Shown here piece after piece: positions 53,018-60,694 of a stretch of 64,000 nt of DNA. Source of the stretch: Neobacillus niacini NBRC 15566 (GTDB lineage: Bacteria > Bacillota > Bacilli > Bacillales > Cytobacillaceae). Each line of letters opens with the position of its first letter. The first letter of the stretch is position 1. Where the stretch lies: assembly GCF_001591505.1 (NCBI RefSeq), contig NZ_BCVA01000011.1:62001-126000 (forward strand). Reading direction: 5' to 3'. The notes below the pieces were generated by a model that saw only the letters and a program-made list of their open reading frames with translations, had not been told where the DNA came from and searched no databases. Made by a program: the position numbers and the translations under genes.

Positions 53018-54241
53018 TTATTGTAGGGATTCAAAAACTACATTACCTTTATAGATCACGGCTTTGCGTTTTGCCCGTCTTGCAACTGCTTCAGCGGTAC
53101 AGCTAGCTTCAACTAGTACCATACTAGCCACATCGCCTACTTTCGGCCATGACTGGTTCCCCTCGTGGTCTAATAGGGTCTTTCCACCTGTAATATACTT
53201 TAACGTTTGACCAAGTGAAACCTCATCTGTCCATCTGAATCGTTCAAGCAGACGTCCAGCCCTTTCAAGAACATCACCATTTCCTGTTGGCCACCAAGAA
53301 TCATAGATATTATCATTCCCAACGGCTACATCCACTCCACAATCTGTTAAAATATTTACCGGTGGAATATTCCGACCAATTGGAAGACTGGTTACAATAG
53401 AGATTCCAGCTTCTCTTAAAATCCCTGCCATTTCTATTGCTTCTTCTTTGGAGACATCTCCCAATCCGAATGCATGACTGACAGCTACCCTTCCTTCCCA
53501 CCCTGCTTGCTTGGTTAAATAAGCAAGACGTTTCATTGTGAACGTTCCTAAGTGTCCAGGATCGTGTAAATGCAAGTCGATATCAGCATTTCCTTCAACA
53601 GCCAAATCCATTAATTGTACTAAGGATGCTTCGATATTATTATCCACAGTTGCCGGGTCAACAGCCCCTACAATCCCTGCACCGTTTCTTACTGCTTCTC
53701 TTATCAGTTGAACAGTACCAGGACGCAGCAAGCCATGCTGGGCAAAGGCAACAATTTCTGCACTTAGCCTATTAGAATATGTTTCTAATGCTTGCTGGAC
53801 ACCTTCCAAATTGTGCAAACCTGCCTCCGGATAGATATCCACGTGGGTTCTTACATGGGTGGATCCATATGATAATAAAACTTCCAGCAAAGCTTCTGCA
53901 CGCTGCTTTGTGCTGGAAGGAATGGATGCTAGAATATTTTTTTCTATTTCACATCGTTCAATCACACCTGAAGCTGGGATACAAGCCCGCCAGTCCTCCC
54001 CCATGTAAGTCTTGTCTAGATGAACATGCTTTTCAATAAAGGAGGGTAAGAGAAGCAAACCCTTTGCGTCCTTTACAGGCAGTTCATTTCCAAAAGGCAC
54101 TGATCCTTTGATTATTTTTTCGATATTACCATCCTCTATTAATAAGTGAAATAGCTCTGTTTTTGTTCCTGCTACTCTATCATTTTCTTTTATATATCCC
54201 GTTTCTAAGCGAGCATTTGTTAACCAATAAGTACGATTCAT
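53018..54241 (-). CDS. CodA-like amidohydrolase 3
   Basis: A 407-residue third paralogue of the CodA-like enzymes: HVHLDKTY, AFAQHGLL (alanine replaces the proline before the substrate glutamine), IDLHLHDPG, SHAFGLG, and GNDNIYDSWWPTGNGD. The metal residues are kept; the catalytic glutamate position is again aspartate. It lies downstream of binding protein 3, separated by a hairpin, repeating the binding-protein/amidohydrolase pairing seen at 39827-42715. AAAGGATG lies upstream of the ATG. Confidence 0.82.
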   Translation of the reverse strand: MNRTYWLTNARLETGYIKENDRVAGTKTELFHLLIEDGNIEKIIKGSVPFGNELPVKDAKGLLLLPSFIEKHVHLDKTYMGEDWRACIPASGVIERCEIEKNILASIPSSTKQRAEALLEVLLSYGSTHVRTHVDIYPEAGLHNLEGVQQALETYSNRLSAEIVAFAQHGLLRPGTVQLIREAVRNGAGIVGAVDPATVDNNIEASLVQLMDLAVEGNADIDLHLHDPGHLGTFTMKRLAYLTKQAGWEGRVAVSHAFGLGDVSKEEAIEMAGILREAGISIVTSLPIGRNIPPVNILTDCGVDVAVGNDNIYDSWWPTGNGDVLERAGRLLERFRWTDEVSLGQTLKYITGGKTLLDHEGNQSWPKVGDVASMVLVEASCTAEAVARRAKRKAVIYKGNVVFESLQ

Positions 54242-54270
54242 ATTAAAACATCCTTTCTATTACTGTTACA

Positions 54271-54311
54271 AGATAAAAGGGCGTATCCACATGGATATCC
54301 CTCTTATCCTT
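54271..54311 (-). terminator. Hairpin between binding protein 3 and amidohydrolase 3
   Basis: A long, imperfect stem (about 54271-54288 with 54292-54310). As with the hairpin at 41084-41126, it may attenuate transcription from the binding-protein gene into the amidohydrolase gene. Confidence 0.65.
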
Positions 54312-54314
54312 TTC

Positions 54315-55880
54315 CTATTGTATTGAAACGTCATTAATTTCTAAATAACCAGATGGGCTAATTGCAAAGCCCTGAATATTTTTGGCTACAGCAGCAAGAT
54401 TTTCAATCACCCTTACCGGAATATATACCGCTTCTTCCATTTCTAATTCTTGTGACTGTGCATATAGTTCAATACGTTTATTTGGGTCTTTTTCTTTACG
54501 GGCAGCTTCAATTAAGCTATCCACCTCTTTATTACTATAGAAGAAGGTATTTCCAGATGCTCCGTGAGAATTGGTATGGAAAAGGTTGTATTGATTATAA
54601 TCGGCATCACCAGTTGCGTTTCTCCAACTAAGGATAAACATCTCAGAATCCCCGCTGTTTGCCTGCTCAACGAACGTACCATACTCCAAGACTTCGATAT
54701 TAACTTTTATACCGATACCTTTTAACTGTGATTGAAGGACCTCTGCCATATTAATTCTTTCTTTACTATCCATTGTTTTTAGTGTCGTTTCGAGCCCATC
54801 TGGATAGCCTGCTTCAGCAAGTAATTTCTTTGCTTCATTAAGGTTATATTCATAGGCTTTCATATCAGCATGGTAGCCAAAGACCTTTGAGCCTAATAAT
54901 GAATTCGCCTTTTTACCAACATTATTGTATACACCCTTTATAATCGAATCCATTTCAACCGCATGAGAGATGGCTTTACGAACACGGACATCATTAAATG
55001 GTTCTTTTTGAACGTTAAAACCAATATACTCTGTACCAAAACCTTCACTTCGGTATACTTCAACTGCTGACGAAGCTTCTACTGAAGACATCATCGGCAC
55101 GGAGAGCGGTTCAGCAATATGGGCCTCTCCCGCTTCAAGCATGGAGATTCTAGTTGTTTCTTCCGGTACTACCTTGAATACAACTTTATCCACTTTAGCC
55201 TTTGGTCCCCAGTATTCCTTGTTCTTCGTAAAGACAATTTCTTGACCAGGAGTCCAAGATTCAAAAACAAATGGACCTGTTCCATTCGGTTCATTAATAC
55301 TTTTTTTACCGAACTTCTCAATTGCCTTCGGACTAATAATACCGCCTTCATGGCTGGCTAAAATAGAAAGTAATGGTGAGAATGGCTCGGATAAGATAAA
55401 TTGAACTGTAAATTCATCCACTACCTTTACTTCTTTTACCATTTTAAATACAACCGCTCTTGGCGAACCAACAGCCGGATCTAGCAGCCGGTCAAATGTC
55501 GCTTTTACCGCCTCTGCATTAAAGGTGGTTCCATCATGGAACTTCACATCTTTTCTAAGGTAAAACTCCCAAGTTAAATCATCAAGCTGTTTCCAGTTTT
55601 CTGCGAGTAAAGGCTTAATTTCAGCATTTTTATCACGTCCTACAAGCCCCTCATAAATCTTCCCATGTGTAACACTTGCGGCGTTGATTGTCGACATGAA
55701 ATGATGATCTAAGTTCTCAGCATCTGACAAACGAGCAATAACTAATGTACCGCCATCATGTGAAGCGGTATCACCATTATTTTGCTTTGTACTTGCGTCC
55801 TTTTTAGTAGAACAGCCAGTAATGACGATTGCAATAAACATGATTAGTAAGAATGTTCCTAATCTCCATTTTTCTTTCAT
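54315..55880 (-). CDS. Family-5 ABC substrate-binding lipoprotein 3
   Basis: A 521-residue SBP_bac_5 lipoprotein (VITGC) and close paralogue of binding protein 2: both contain DAENLDHHFM, NAASVTHGK and EVYRSEGFGTEYIGFN. Start ATG 55880 has GAGGG about 5 bases upstream; the 11 extra codons of the longer frame include that site. It carries the clearest copy of the shared promoter/operator (55925-55990). Confidence 0.88.
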   Translation of the reverse strand: MKEKWRLGTFLLIMFIAIVITGCSTKKDASTKQNNGDTASHDGGTLVIARLSDAENLDHHFMSTINAASVTHGKIYEGLVGRDKNAEIKPLLAENWKQLDDLTWEFYLRKDVKFHDGTTFNAEAVKATFDRLLDPAVGSPRAVVFKMVKEVKVVDEFTVQFILSEPFSPLLSILASHEGGIISPKAIEKFGKKSINEPNGTGPFVFESWTPGQEIVFTKNKEYWGPKAKVDKVVFKVVPEETTRISMLEAGEAHIAEPLSVPMMSSVEASSAVEVYRSEGFGTEYIGFNVQKEPFNDVRVRKAISHAVEMDSIIKGVYNNVGKKANSLLGSKVFGYHADMKAYEYNLNEAKKLLAEAGYPDGLETTLKTMDSKERINMAEVLQSQLKGIGIKVNIEVLEYGTFVEQANSGDSEMFILSWRNATGDADYNQYNLFHTNSHGASGNTFFYSNKEVDSLIEAARKEKDPNKRIELYAQSQELEMEEAVYIPVRVIENLAAVAKNIQGFAISPSGYLEINDVSIQ

Positions 55881-55924
55881 GCCCTCTAACCCCCTGAATA
55901 TTTTATTAAGCATGTGCTTGACTA

Positions 55925-55990
55925 ATTATAAAAAATATTCAGACTACTTTGTTTCGAAAATATTTACTTTATTTTTCAATATCTTTACTT
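55925..55990 (-). promoter_or_regulatory. Promoter and two-box operator of binding protein 3
   Basis: -10 TATAAT (55930-55925, minus). On the plus strand, two identical boxes TTACTT (55964-55969 and 55985-55990) are 21 bp apart, with 33 bp from the -10. A TTTCGAA-like motif precedes the first box, also seen at binding protein 2 and the fourth amidohydrolase. Confidence 0.65.
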
Positions 55991-56000
55991 CTTTTCAGAA

Positions 56001-57470
56001 TTAGACGAAATCCACGGTTTTAAATGATGAAGAAAGCAATTCATTTTCGGGAAGTTGCTGAAAATCTCTTTCCAAATATCCTTTTCTCATTTTGTTAAAA
56101 TATTTTTGACCTTTGGATTTGATTTCTTCTAAATCTAGATCTGGAATTATTCGGTCTTGCATAACCAATCTGCCGTTAATAATCGATAATTTAACATCCC
56201 TTCCTGATCCATTAGCGATGATTGTACGAATTGGATCATCAATCACGCCCATATGGAAGCCGTCTAAGTCAATCACAATAATATCGGCTTTCGCCCCTGC
56301 AGCAATCCTTCCAAGGTCATCTCTTCCAAGGAAGTTAGCTCCGCCAAGAGTTGCCGCACGATATAAATCTCCATAGGTGGAGTCTTTCACATCTTTTTCT
56401 ATTAGTCGTGACAGCATGCTGCCCGTGCGGATGTTCTGAAACATATCTGGAGGAAACGTATCAGTCCCCATTGCTAAATTAATTCCTGCCCTTTTATATT
56501 TGGCAAATGATTCTAATGCAGAAGCATGTCTTCCGATAATTAATGGACAATGGATTACGGTTGTATTTGTTTCTGTTAGCAAAGCTATATCATCACCTTC
56601 GCCCCCGAGAGCTTCACTATAACCCGCAATAAAATGAGCATGTGGGATTCCGGTTTTCGGTCCTAAAAAACCAAGATTATACAAATATCGAATAGGTGTT
56701 ATACCGTGTTTCTCAAGTAGTGTGTGATACTCAAAGGTTCCCTGCGCAGCATGAAGTTTTATTGGAACATCTAATTTCTCACTATAAAATTTAGTTTGCT
56801 TCAAACTTTCCTCTGTTTGGCACTCAATCCGTTCAGGTGCAAGCATACCTTTAACTAATCCATTATAGGCACCATCAAATTCTTCAACAAACTTTACGGC
56901 CCGCTCAAGTCCTGCTCTCCCTGCTTCTTCGTCCCAATAAAGCTTAATTGTTCCATCCGGCTCCACGACTCTAATCCCAGATTGATAACTAGGTCCCAGA
57001 TAAATTCTTAATCCTAATCTTCCTGCATGATTGGCGGCTTCGGCTAGTTCCTCATACGTTTCTGCCCACTTTTTATAAAACACGGATGTAATCGGCATAG
57101 CAGTTGTTACCCCATGAAGAATCAATTGAGAATAAGCATAAAGTGATTTAAATGATTCTTCTTCAGCAGTCATAACTTCATGATGTCCGTTTTCAACATA
57201 ACGCTTTGACCAAAGCAGGTTTTTCTGCTTGTCACTGCTTGCTTCAAAATGAAGAATATCGTGATCAATATCACCCAGTGCATTTAAATCGATAAATCCT
57301 GGACTTATGACCGCATTCCCAGCATCAATGACCTCATCTACTTCTTTAGAGTAGTTCTTTCCAACATAAATAATAGTATCGTTTTCGTATACAACCTCTG
57401 AATCTTTTAAAATGACATGATCATCTCCATCAAAACCAATCACATATTTTGCCTTAAGCTTTGTAATCAT
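56001..57470 (-). CDS. ATZ/TRZ-type amidohydrolase with an altered metal motif
   Basis: A 489-residue member of the chlorohydrolase/cytosine-deaminase-like (COG0402) group. The N-terminal beta-sandwich and composite barrel are recognisable: SPGFIDLNALGDIDHD after strand 1, KLHAAQGTFEYH, TTVIHCPLIIGRH, and GTDTFPPDMFQN (Asp). The HxH metal pair normally right after PGFxD is absent; asparagine and leucine occupy the place, with histidines a few residues on (DIDHD). It may still bind a metal through other residues or act on a different substrate. It is divergent from response regulator 2 and carries the shared promoter layout. Confidence 0.8.
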   Translation of the reverse strand: MITKLKAKYVIGFDGDDHVILKDSEVVYENDTIIYVGKNYSKEVDEVIDAGNAVISPGFIDLNALGDIDHDILHFEASSDKQKNLLWSKRYVENGHHEVMTAEEESFKSLYAYSQLILHGVTTAMPITSVFYKKWAETYEELAEAANHAGRLGLRIYLGPSYQSGIRVVEPDGTIKLYWDEEAGRAGLERAVKFVEEFDGAYNGLVKGMLAPERIECQTEESLKQTKFYSEKLDVPIKLHAAQGTFEYHTLLEKHGITPIRYLYNLGFLGPKTGIPHAHFIAGYSEALGGEGDDIALLTETNTTVIHCPLIIGRHASALESFAKYKRAGINLAMGTDTFPPDMFQNIRTGSMLSRLIEKDVKDSTYGDLYRAATLGGANFLGRDDLGRIAAGAKADIIVIDLDGFHMGVIDDPIRTIIANGSGRDVKLSIINGRLVMQDRIIPDLDLEEIKSKGQKYFNKMRKGYLERDFQQLPENELLSSSFKTVDFV

Positions 57471-57514
57471 TTTTTATTCTCCTTTCAATCTAGTAATATC
57501 TGATTAATAACTTA

Positions 57515-57579
57515 ATTATAGGAAATGATAAACGTAATTATTTTCGGAATTATTACTCTTTTTTTAACTTTTTCTACTT
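57515..57579 (-). promoter_or_regulatory. Promoter and two-box operator of the fourth amidohydrolase
   Basis: -10 TATAAT (57520-57515, minus). On the plus strand, boxes TTACTC (57553-57558) and CTACTT (57574-57579) are 21 bp apart, with 32 bp from the -10, preceded by TTTTCGGAA. The boxes also lie upstream of the divergent response-regulator gene. Confidence 0.55.
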
Positions 57580-57663
57580 CTTGCCTGCATTATATTTACT
57601 TCAAATTTCCTTTTGTTTAAATTAAATAAAAGAACAAAGTGGGAATCTTTACAGAGGGGCTGC

Positions 57664-58374
57664 ATGAAAATGAATGTCTTATTACTTGATGATGAACCAT
57701 TAGAGATAGAACAACTAGAATACTTGTTACAATGTGAATTTCCGTCATGGAATTTGTTTAAGGCTTCCGATGCGAGTCAAGCTCATTTCATTCATATCAA
57801 TAATGAAATCGATTTAGCGTTTTTAGATATTAATCTTCCAGGGAAATCTGGCCTTGAATTTGGGGAGGAACTGCGACAGAGCAATAAAGATATAGAAATA
57901 ATCATGGTAACTGCCTGTCAGGATTTCAGCTATGCTCAGCAATCCATTAGAATTGGGGTTGTTGACTATTTAACGAAGCCGGTTATCGAGAGTGAATTGC
58001 TAAAGATTCTTTCAAAGTATAAAGAGCATCAATATTCTCAAAATTATTCCACCTTAATTCAATGCTCTCTCAAGGCCATTCACGAAAAGTATGCTGAAAA
58101 GATTTCACTTTCAGATATCGCAAATAAGGTTCATGCTAACCCTACCTACTTAAGCCGGAAATTTCACGAAGAAGTAGGTCTATCTTTTTCGGAGTATTTA
58201 ATTCAGTATCGTATCCATATGGCGAAACGGTTTTTAATAACGACTCCAAAATGGACTATAGCGGATGTTGCAGAAAACTCAGGTTTTAGTAGTCAAAACT
58301 ATTTTAGTACATTATTTCGGAAAATAGAGGGAGTTTCCCTAACCGAATTTCGGGAGAAGGAAAGAAGTAAATAA
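57664..58374 (+). CDS. YesN-like response regulator 2
   Basis: A 236-residue regulator, paralogue of the one at 47740: receiver with D55 (FLDINLPGKSGLE), TKPVIESEL, and an AraC-type HTH (NPTYLSRKFHEEVGLSFSEY, SGFSSQNYFSTLFRKIEG). No kinase gene is next to it, so it may share the kinase at 46972 or act unphosphorylated. ATG 57664 or 57670 is possible (GAGGGGC upstream). It is divergent from the fourth amidohydrolase and next to the shared operator. Confidence 0.88.
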   Translation: MKMNVLLLDDEPLEIEQLEYLLQCEFPSWNLFKASDASQAHFIHINNEIDLAFLDINLPGKSGLEFGEELRQSNKDIEIIMVTACQDFSYAQQSIRIGVVDYLTKPVIESELLKILSKYKEHQYSQNYSTLIQCSLKAIHEKYAEKISLSDIANKVHANPTYLSRKFHEEVGLSFSEYLIQYRIHMAKRFLITTPKWTIADVAENSGFSSQNYFSTLFRKIEGVSLTEFREKERSK

Positions 58375-58389
58375 CAATTTTTCAAAACA

Positions 58390-58422
58390 AAGTCCGGCAC
58401 TTTTATAAATAGTGCCGGACTT
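58390..58422. terminator. Terminator between response regulator 2 and carbamate kinase
   Basis: A perfect 11-bp stem (58390-58400 with 58412-58422) between convergent genes. Confidence 0.8.
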
Positions 58423-58435
58423 CTGTTATCACCTA

Positions 58436-59413
58436 CTATTGCATGCAATGAGATGTACTTAAACATTTGACAATGTGAGTACCTTGTTTTTCATTAATCG
58501 CTTCTTGCAAACTTTCTGGATTTGTAATAACGACTTTCTTTCCGCCATTTTCCAAAAAGCTTAGGCTAGCCTCAATTTTTGGCAGCATACTGCCTGGTGC
58601 AAAGTGGTTTTCAAGAACATATTGTTTTGTCTCTTCAACAGTAATTTTTTCTAGGGCCAACTGATTTGGTTTTCCAAAATTAATACATACTCTTGGAACA
58701 CCAGTTGTAATAATTAATGTCTCAGCATTGACTTGTCCAGCTAAAAGGCTGGTAGCAAAATCTTTATCTATTACCGCGTCAACACCCATGTACTCATTCT
58801 CTCTTGTTTTTATAACAGGAATACCGCCGCCGCCAGCTGCAATCACAACGTACCCAGCATCTATCAATGATTTGATGGCTTCTTTTTCAACAATATCAAT
58901 TGGTTTTGGTGATGGAACCACTCTACGATAACCACGTCCGGAATCTTCCATAAAAGTCCACTCAGGATGTTCCATTTTCATTTGTTCTGCTTGTTCTAAA
59001 GTGAAGAACGAACCAACCGGTTTTGTTGGGTTTTCGAAATTCGGATCATTAATATCAACTTCAACTTGTGTTATGATCGTAGCAACTTTTTTACTTATAC
59101 CTCTTTTAGTAAATTCGTTTGTTAAGGCTTGTTGAATTTGATATCCAATACCGCCTTGTGTATCTGCCACACAATTGACAAGTGGCACATCCGTCATACC
59201 TGCAATTTCACTTGCAATTTCAGATCTTCTAAGTCCAAAACCAACCTGTGGACCATTTCCATGTGTCACTACTACATTGTATCCTTCTTGAACCATATCT
59301 GCGATATTAACTGCGGTTTCCTGAACTGCTTCATATTGATCTTGAACAGAGTCGCGTCCATTGTCCCGAACTAGAGAGTTCCCGCCAATTGCAACTATAA
59401 CTAAATTACTCAT
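58436..59413 (-). CDS. arcC: Carbamate kinase
   Basis: A 325-residue amino-acid-kinase-fold enzyme that makes ATP from carbamoyl phosphate, releasing carbamate. Motifs: AIGGNSLVRD, VTHGNGPQVGFG, AAGGGGIPV and AVIDKDFATSLLAG. No arginine deiminase or ornithine carbamoyltransferase genes lie nearby, so it more likely serves a purine/ureide-type pathway ending in carbamoyl phosphate, as in allantoin degradation. It is last in an operon with an NCS2-like permease and an ankyrin/TPR gene; the start overlaps the latter's stop by 8 bases. AGGAAAG is the ribosome site. Confidence 0.93.
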   Translation of the reverse strand: MSNLVIVAIGGNSLVRDNGRDSVQDQYEAVQETAVNIADMVQEGYNVVVTHGNGPQVGFGLRRSEIASEIAGMTDVPLVNCVADTQGGIGYQIQQALTNEFTKRGISKKVATIITQVEVDINDPNFENPTKPVGSFFTLEQAEQMKMEHPEWTFMEDSGRGYRRVVPSPKPIDIVEKEAIKSLIDAGYVVIAAGGGGIPVIKTRENEYMGVDAVIDKDFATSLLAGQVNAETLIITTGVPRVCINFGKPNQLALEKITVEETKQYVLENHFAPGSMLPKIEASLSFLENGGKKVVITNPESLQEAINEKQGTHIVKCLSTSHCMQ

Positions 59414-60593
59414 TCACACTTTCCTCCTGTACATCTAATTGTTGTTTTAATAATTCAAGTGATTGGTTCTTATGCAATTGGTATAAAGGATTGGCTGGGT
59501 CGTTTGTAATTGCATTTTCAATTGCCTCAATCGCTGCTTCATGCCTTCCGAGGGACCTCAAACTGTTTGCTTTATGGAAAGAAAAGTCATATCTATTTGG
59601 CTGAAGTGCTAAAAGCTTATCCATTTCGGTTACAGCTTCCTCATGTCTGCCTAGTTCTCTAAGGTAATTTGATTTATGGTAACGGTAAAATGTTTCAGTA
59701 GGTTCTAATTCACATGCTTTGTCATATTCAGCTAGTGCTTCATCTGGTTTCTTCATTAGCCTTAAGCAATTAGCAGTATAAAAATAATAATCAAGTTCAT
59801 TCGGGTTTAGGATTAACGCCTTTTGATATTCTTTGAGGGCTTCATCATAACGCTTTAGTTCTTGCAAAGAATAGCCTTTGTAAAAATAATAATCTACATT
59901 ATTTGAATCTATCTCAATAGCGTGATTCATTTCTGAAATTGCTTCTTCATACTTATCATCTAGATAGAAAGCTTTTGCACGGTTTATATATTCATTTTGT
60001 TCAACATACTCATTCGTAAGAATCCTTACTACTTTTTCCTGCTTTAATTCTTTGGCATGCTGAAGTGACGACTTCCCATCCCTGTCTGGTAAATTTACAT
60101 CCGCACCTGCTTTTACAAGTAATTCAATGATCAAGGAGTAAAGTCGTCCTCCATTACCCAAAATGACTGACTCTAATAGAGCAGACCAGCCTAAATTGTT
60201 AGCGTGATTGACTGGAATACCAGCTTCCAAACATCTTTGTACCGTTTTAAGATAGCCTTTTTCACTAGAAGGTAATAATGCAGTGCCTCCAAATCGATTT
60301 ACACTTTTTAAATCTGCTCCGTAATGGAGCATGGTACTTAAAATTTCATGAAATCCATTTGCACCAGAACAAATAAATGGTGTTAATTGTGTAATATCTC
60401 TTGTATTTACATCACTGCCAGCTTCTAATAGCAGGTTCACGATTGAGAGTTGATTTTTTTGAGTAGCAGCCATTAATGCTGTTCGACCTTCAGCATCTTT
60501 AAAAGTGACGTCAACCCCGTTATCTAATAATTGTTTTACAGATTCTATATCTCCACGTTCACTTGATTGGATTAGCTCCATGTTTTGATTCAT
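59406..60593 (-). CDS. Ankyrin-repeat plus TPR protein
   Basis: A 395-residue, soluble repeat protein. Residues ~1-200 form about five ankyrin repeats (GDIESVKQLLDNGVDVTFKD, GRTALMAATQKNQLSIVNLL, GADVNLPDRDGKSSLQHAKE). Residues ~205-380 form five TPR units with the pattern YFYKGYSLQELKRYDEALKE. There are no signal or enzymatic motifs. It is sandwiched between an NCS2-like permease and carbamate kinase in one operon, so it is probably a scaffold or regulator of these enzymes or the permease. Start 60593 behind GGGGGAG. Confidence 0.8.
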   Translation of the reverse strand: MNQNMELIQSSERGDIESVKQLLDNGVDVTFKDAEGRTALMAATQKNQLSIVNLLLEAGSDVNTRDITQLTPFICSGANGFHEILSTMLHYGADLKSVNRFGGTALLPSSEKGYLKTVQRCLEAGIPVNHANNLGWSALLESVILGNGGRLYSLIIELLVKAGADVNLPDRDGKSSLQHAKELKQEKVVRILTNEYVEQNEYINRAKAFYLDDKYEEAISEMNHAIEIDSNNVDYYFYKGYSLQELKRYDEALKEYQKALILNPNELDYYFYTANCLRLMKKPDEALAEYDKACELEPTETFYRYHKSNYLRELGRHEEAVTEMDKLLALQPNRYDFSFHKANSLRSLGRHEAAIEAIENAITNDPANPLYQLHKNQSLELLKQQLDVQEESVNE

Positions 60594-60639
60594 TTAAACA
60601 TTCTCCCCCTTTATCCATTCTTTGGTGATAAATAAATCT

Positions 60640-60677
60640 CACCTTCGAGAGCCTGAAGGGCTTAACTATCGAAGGTG
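60640..60677 (-). terminator. Hairpin between permease and ankyrin/TPR genes
   Basis: A 9-bp outer stem (60640-60648 with 60669-60677) and an inner AGCC/GGCT stem. The T tract is weak, so it may be an attenuator or RNA-stability element rather than a full terminator. Confidence 0.5.
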
Positions 60678-60694
60678 AATTCCGAAAAATTTAA

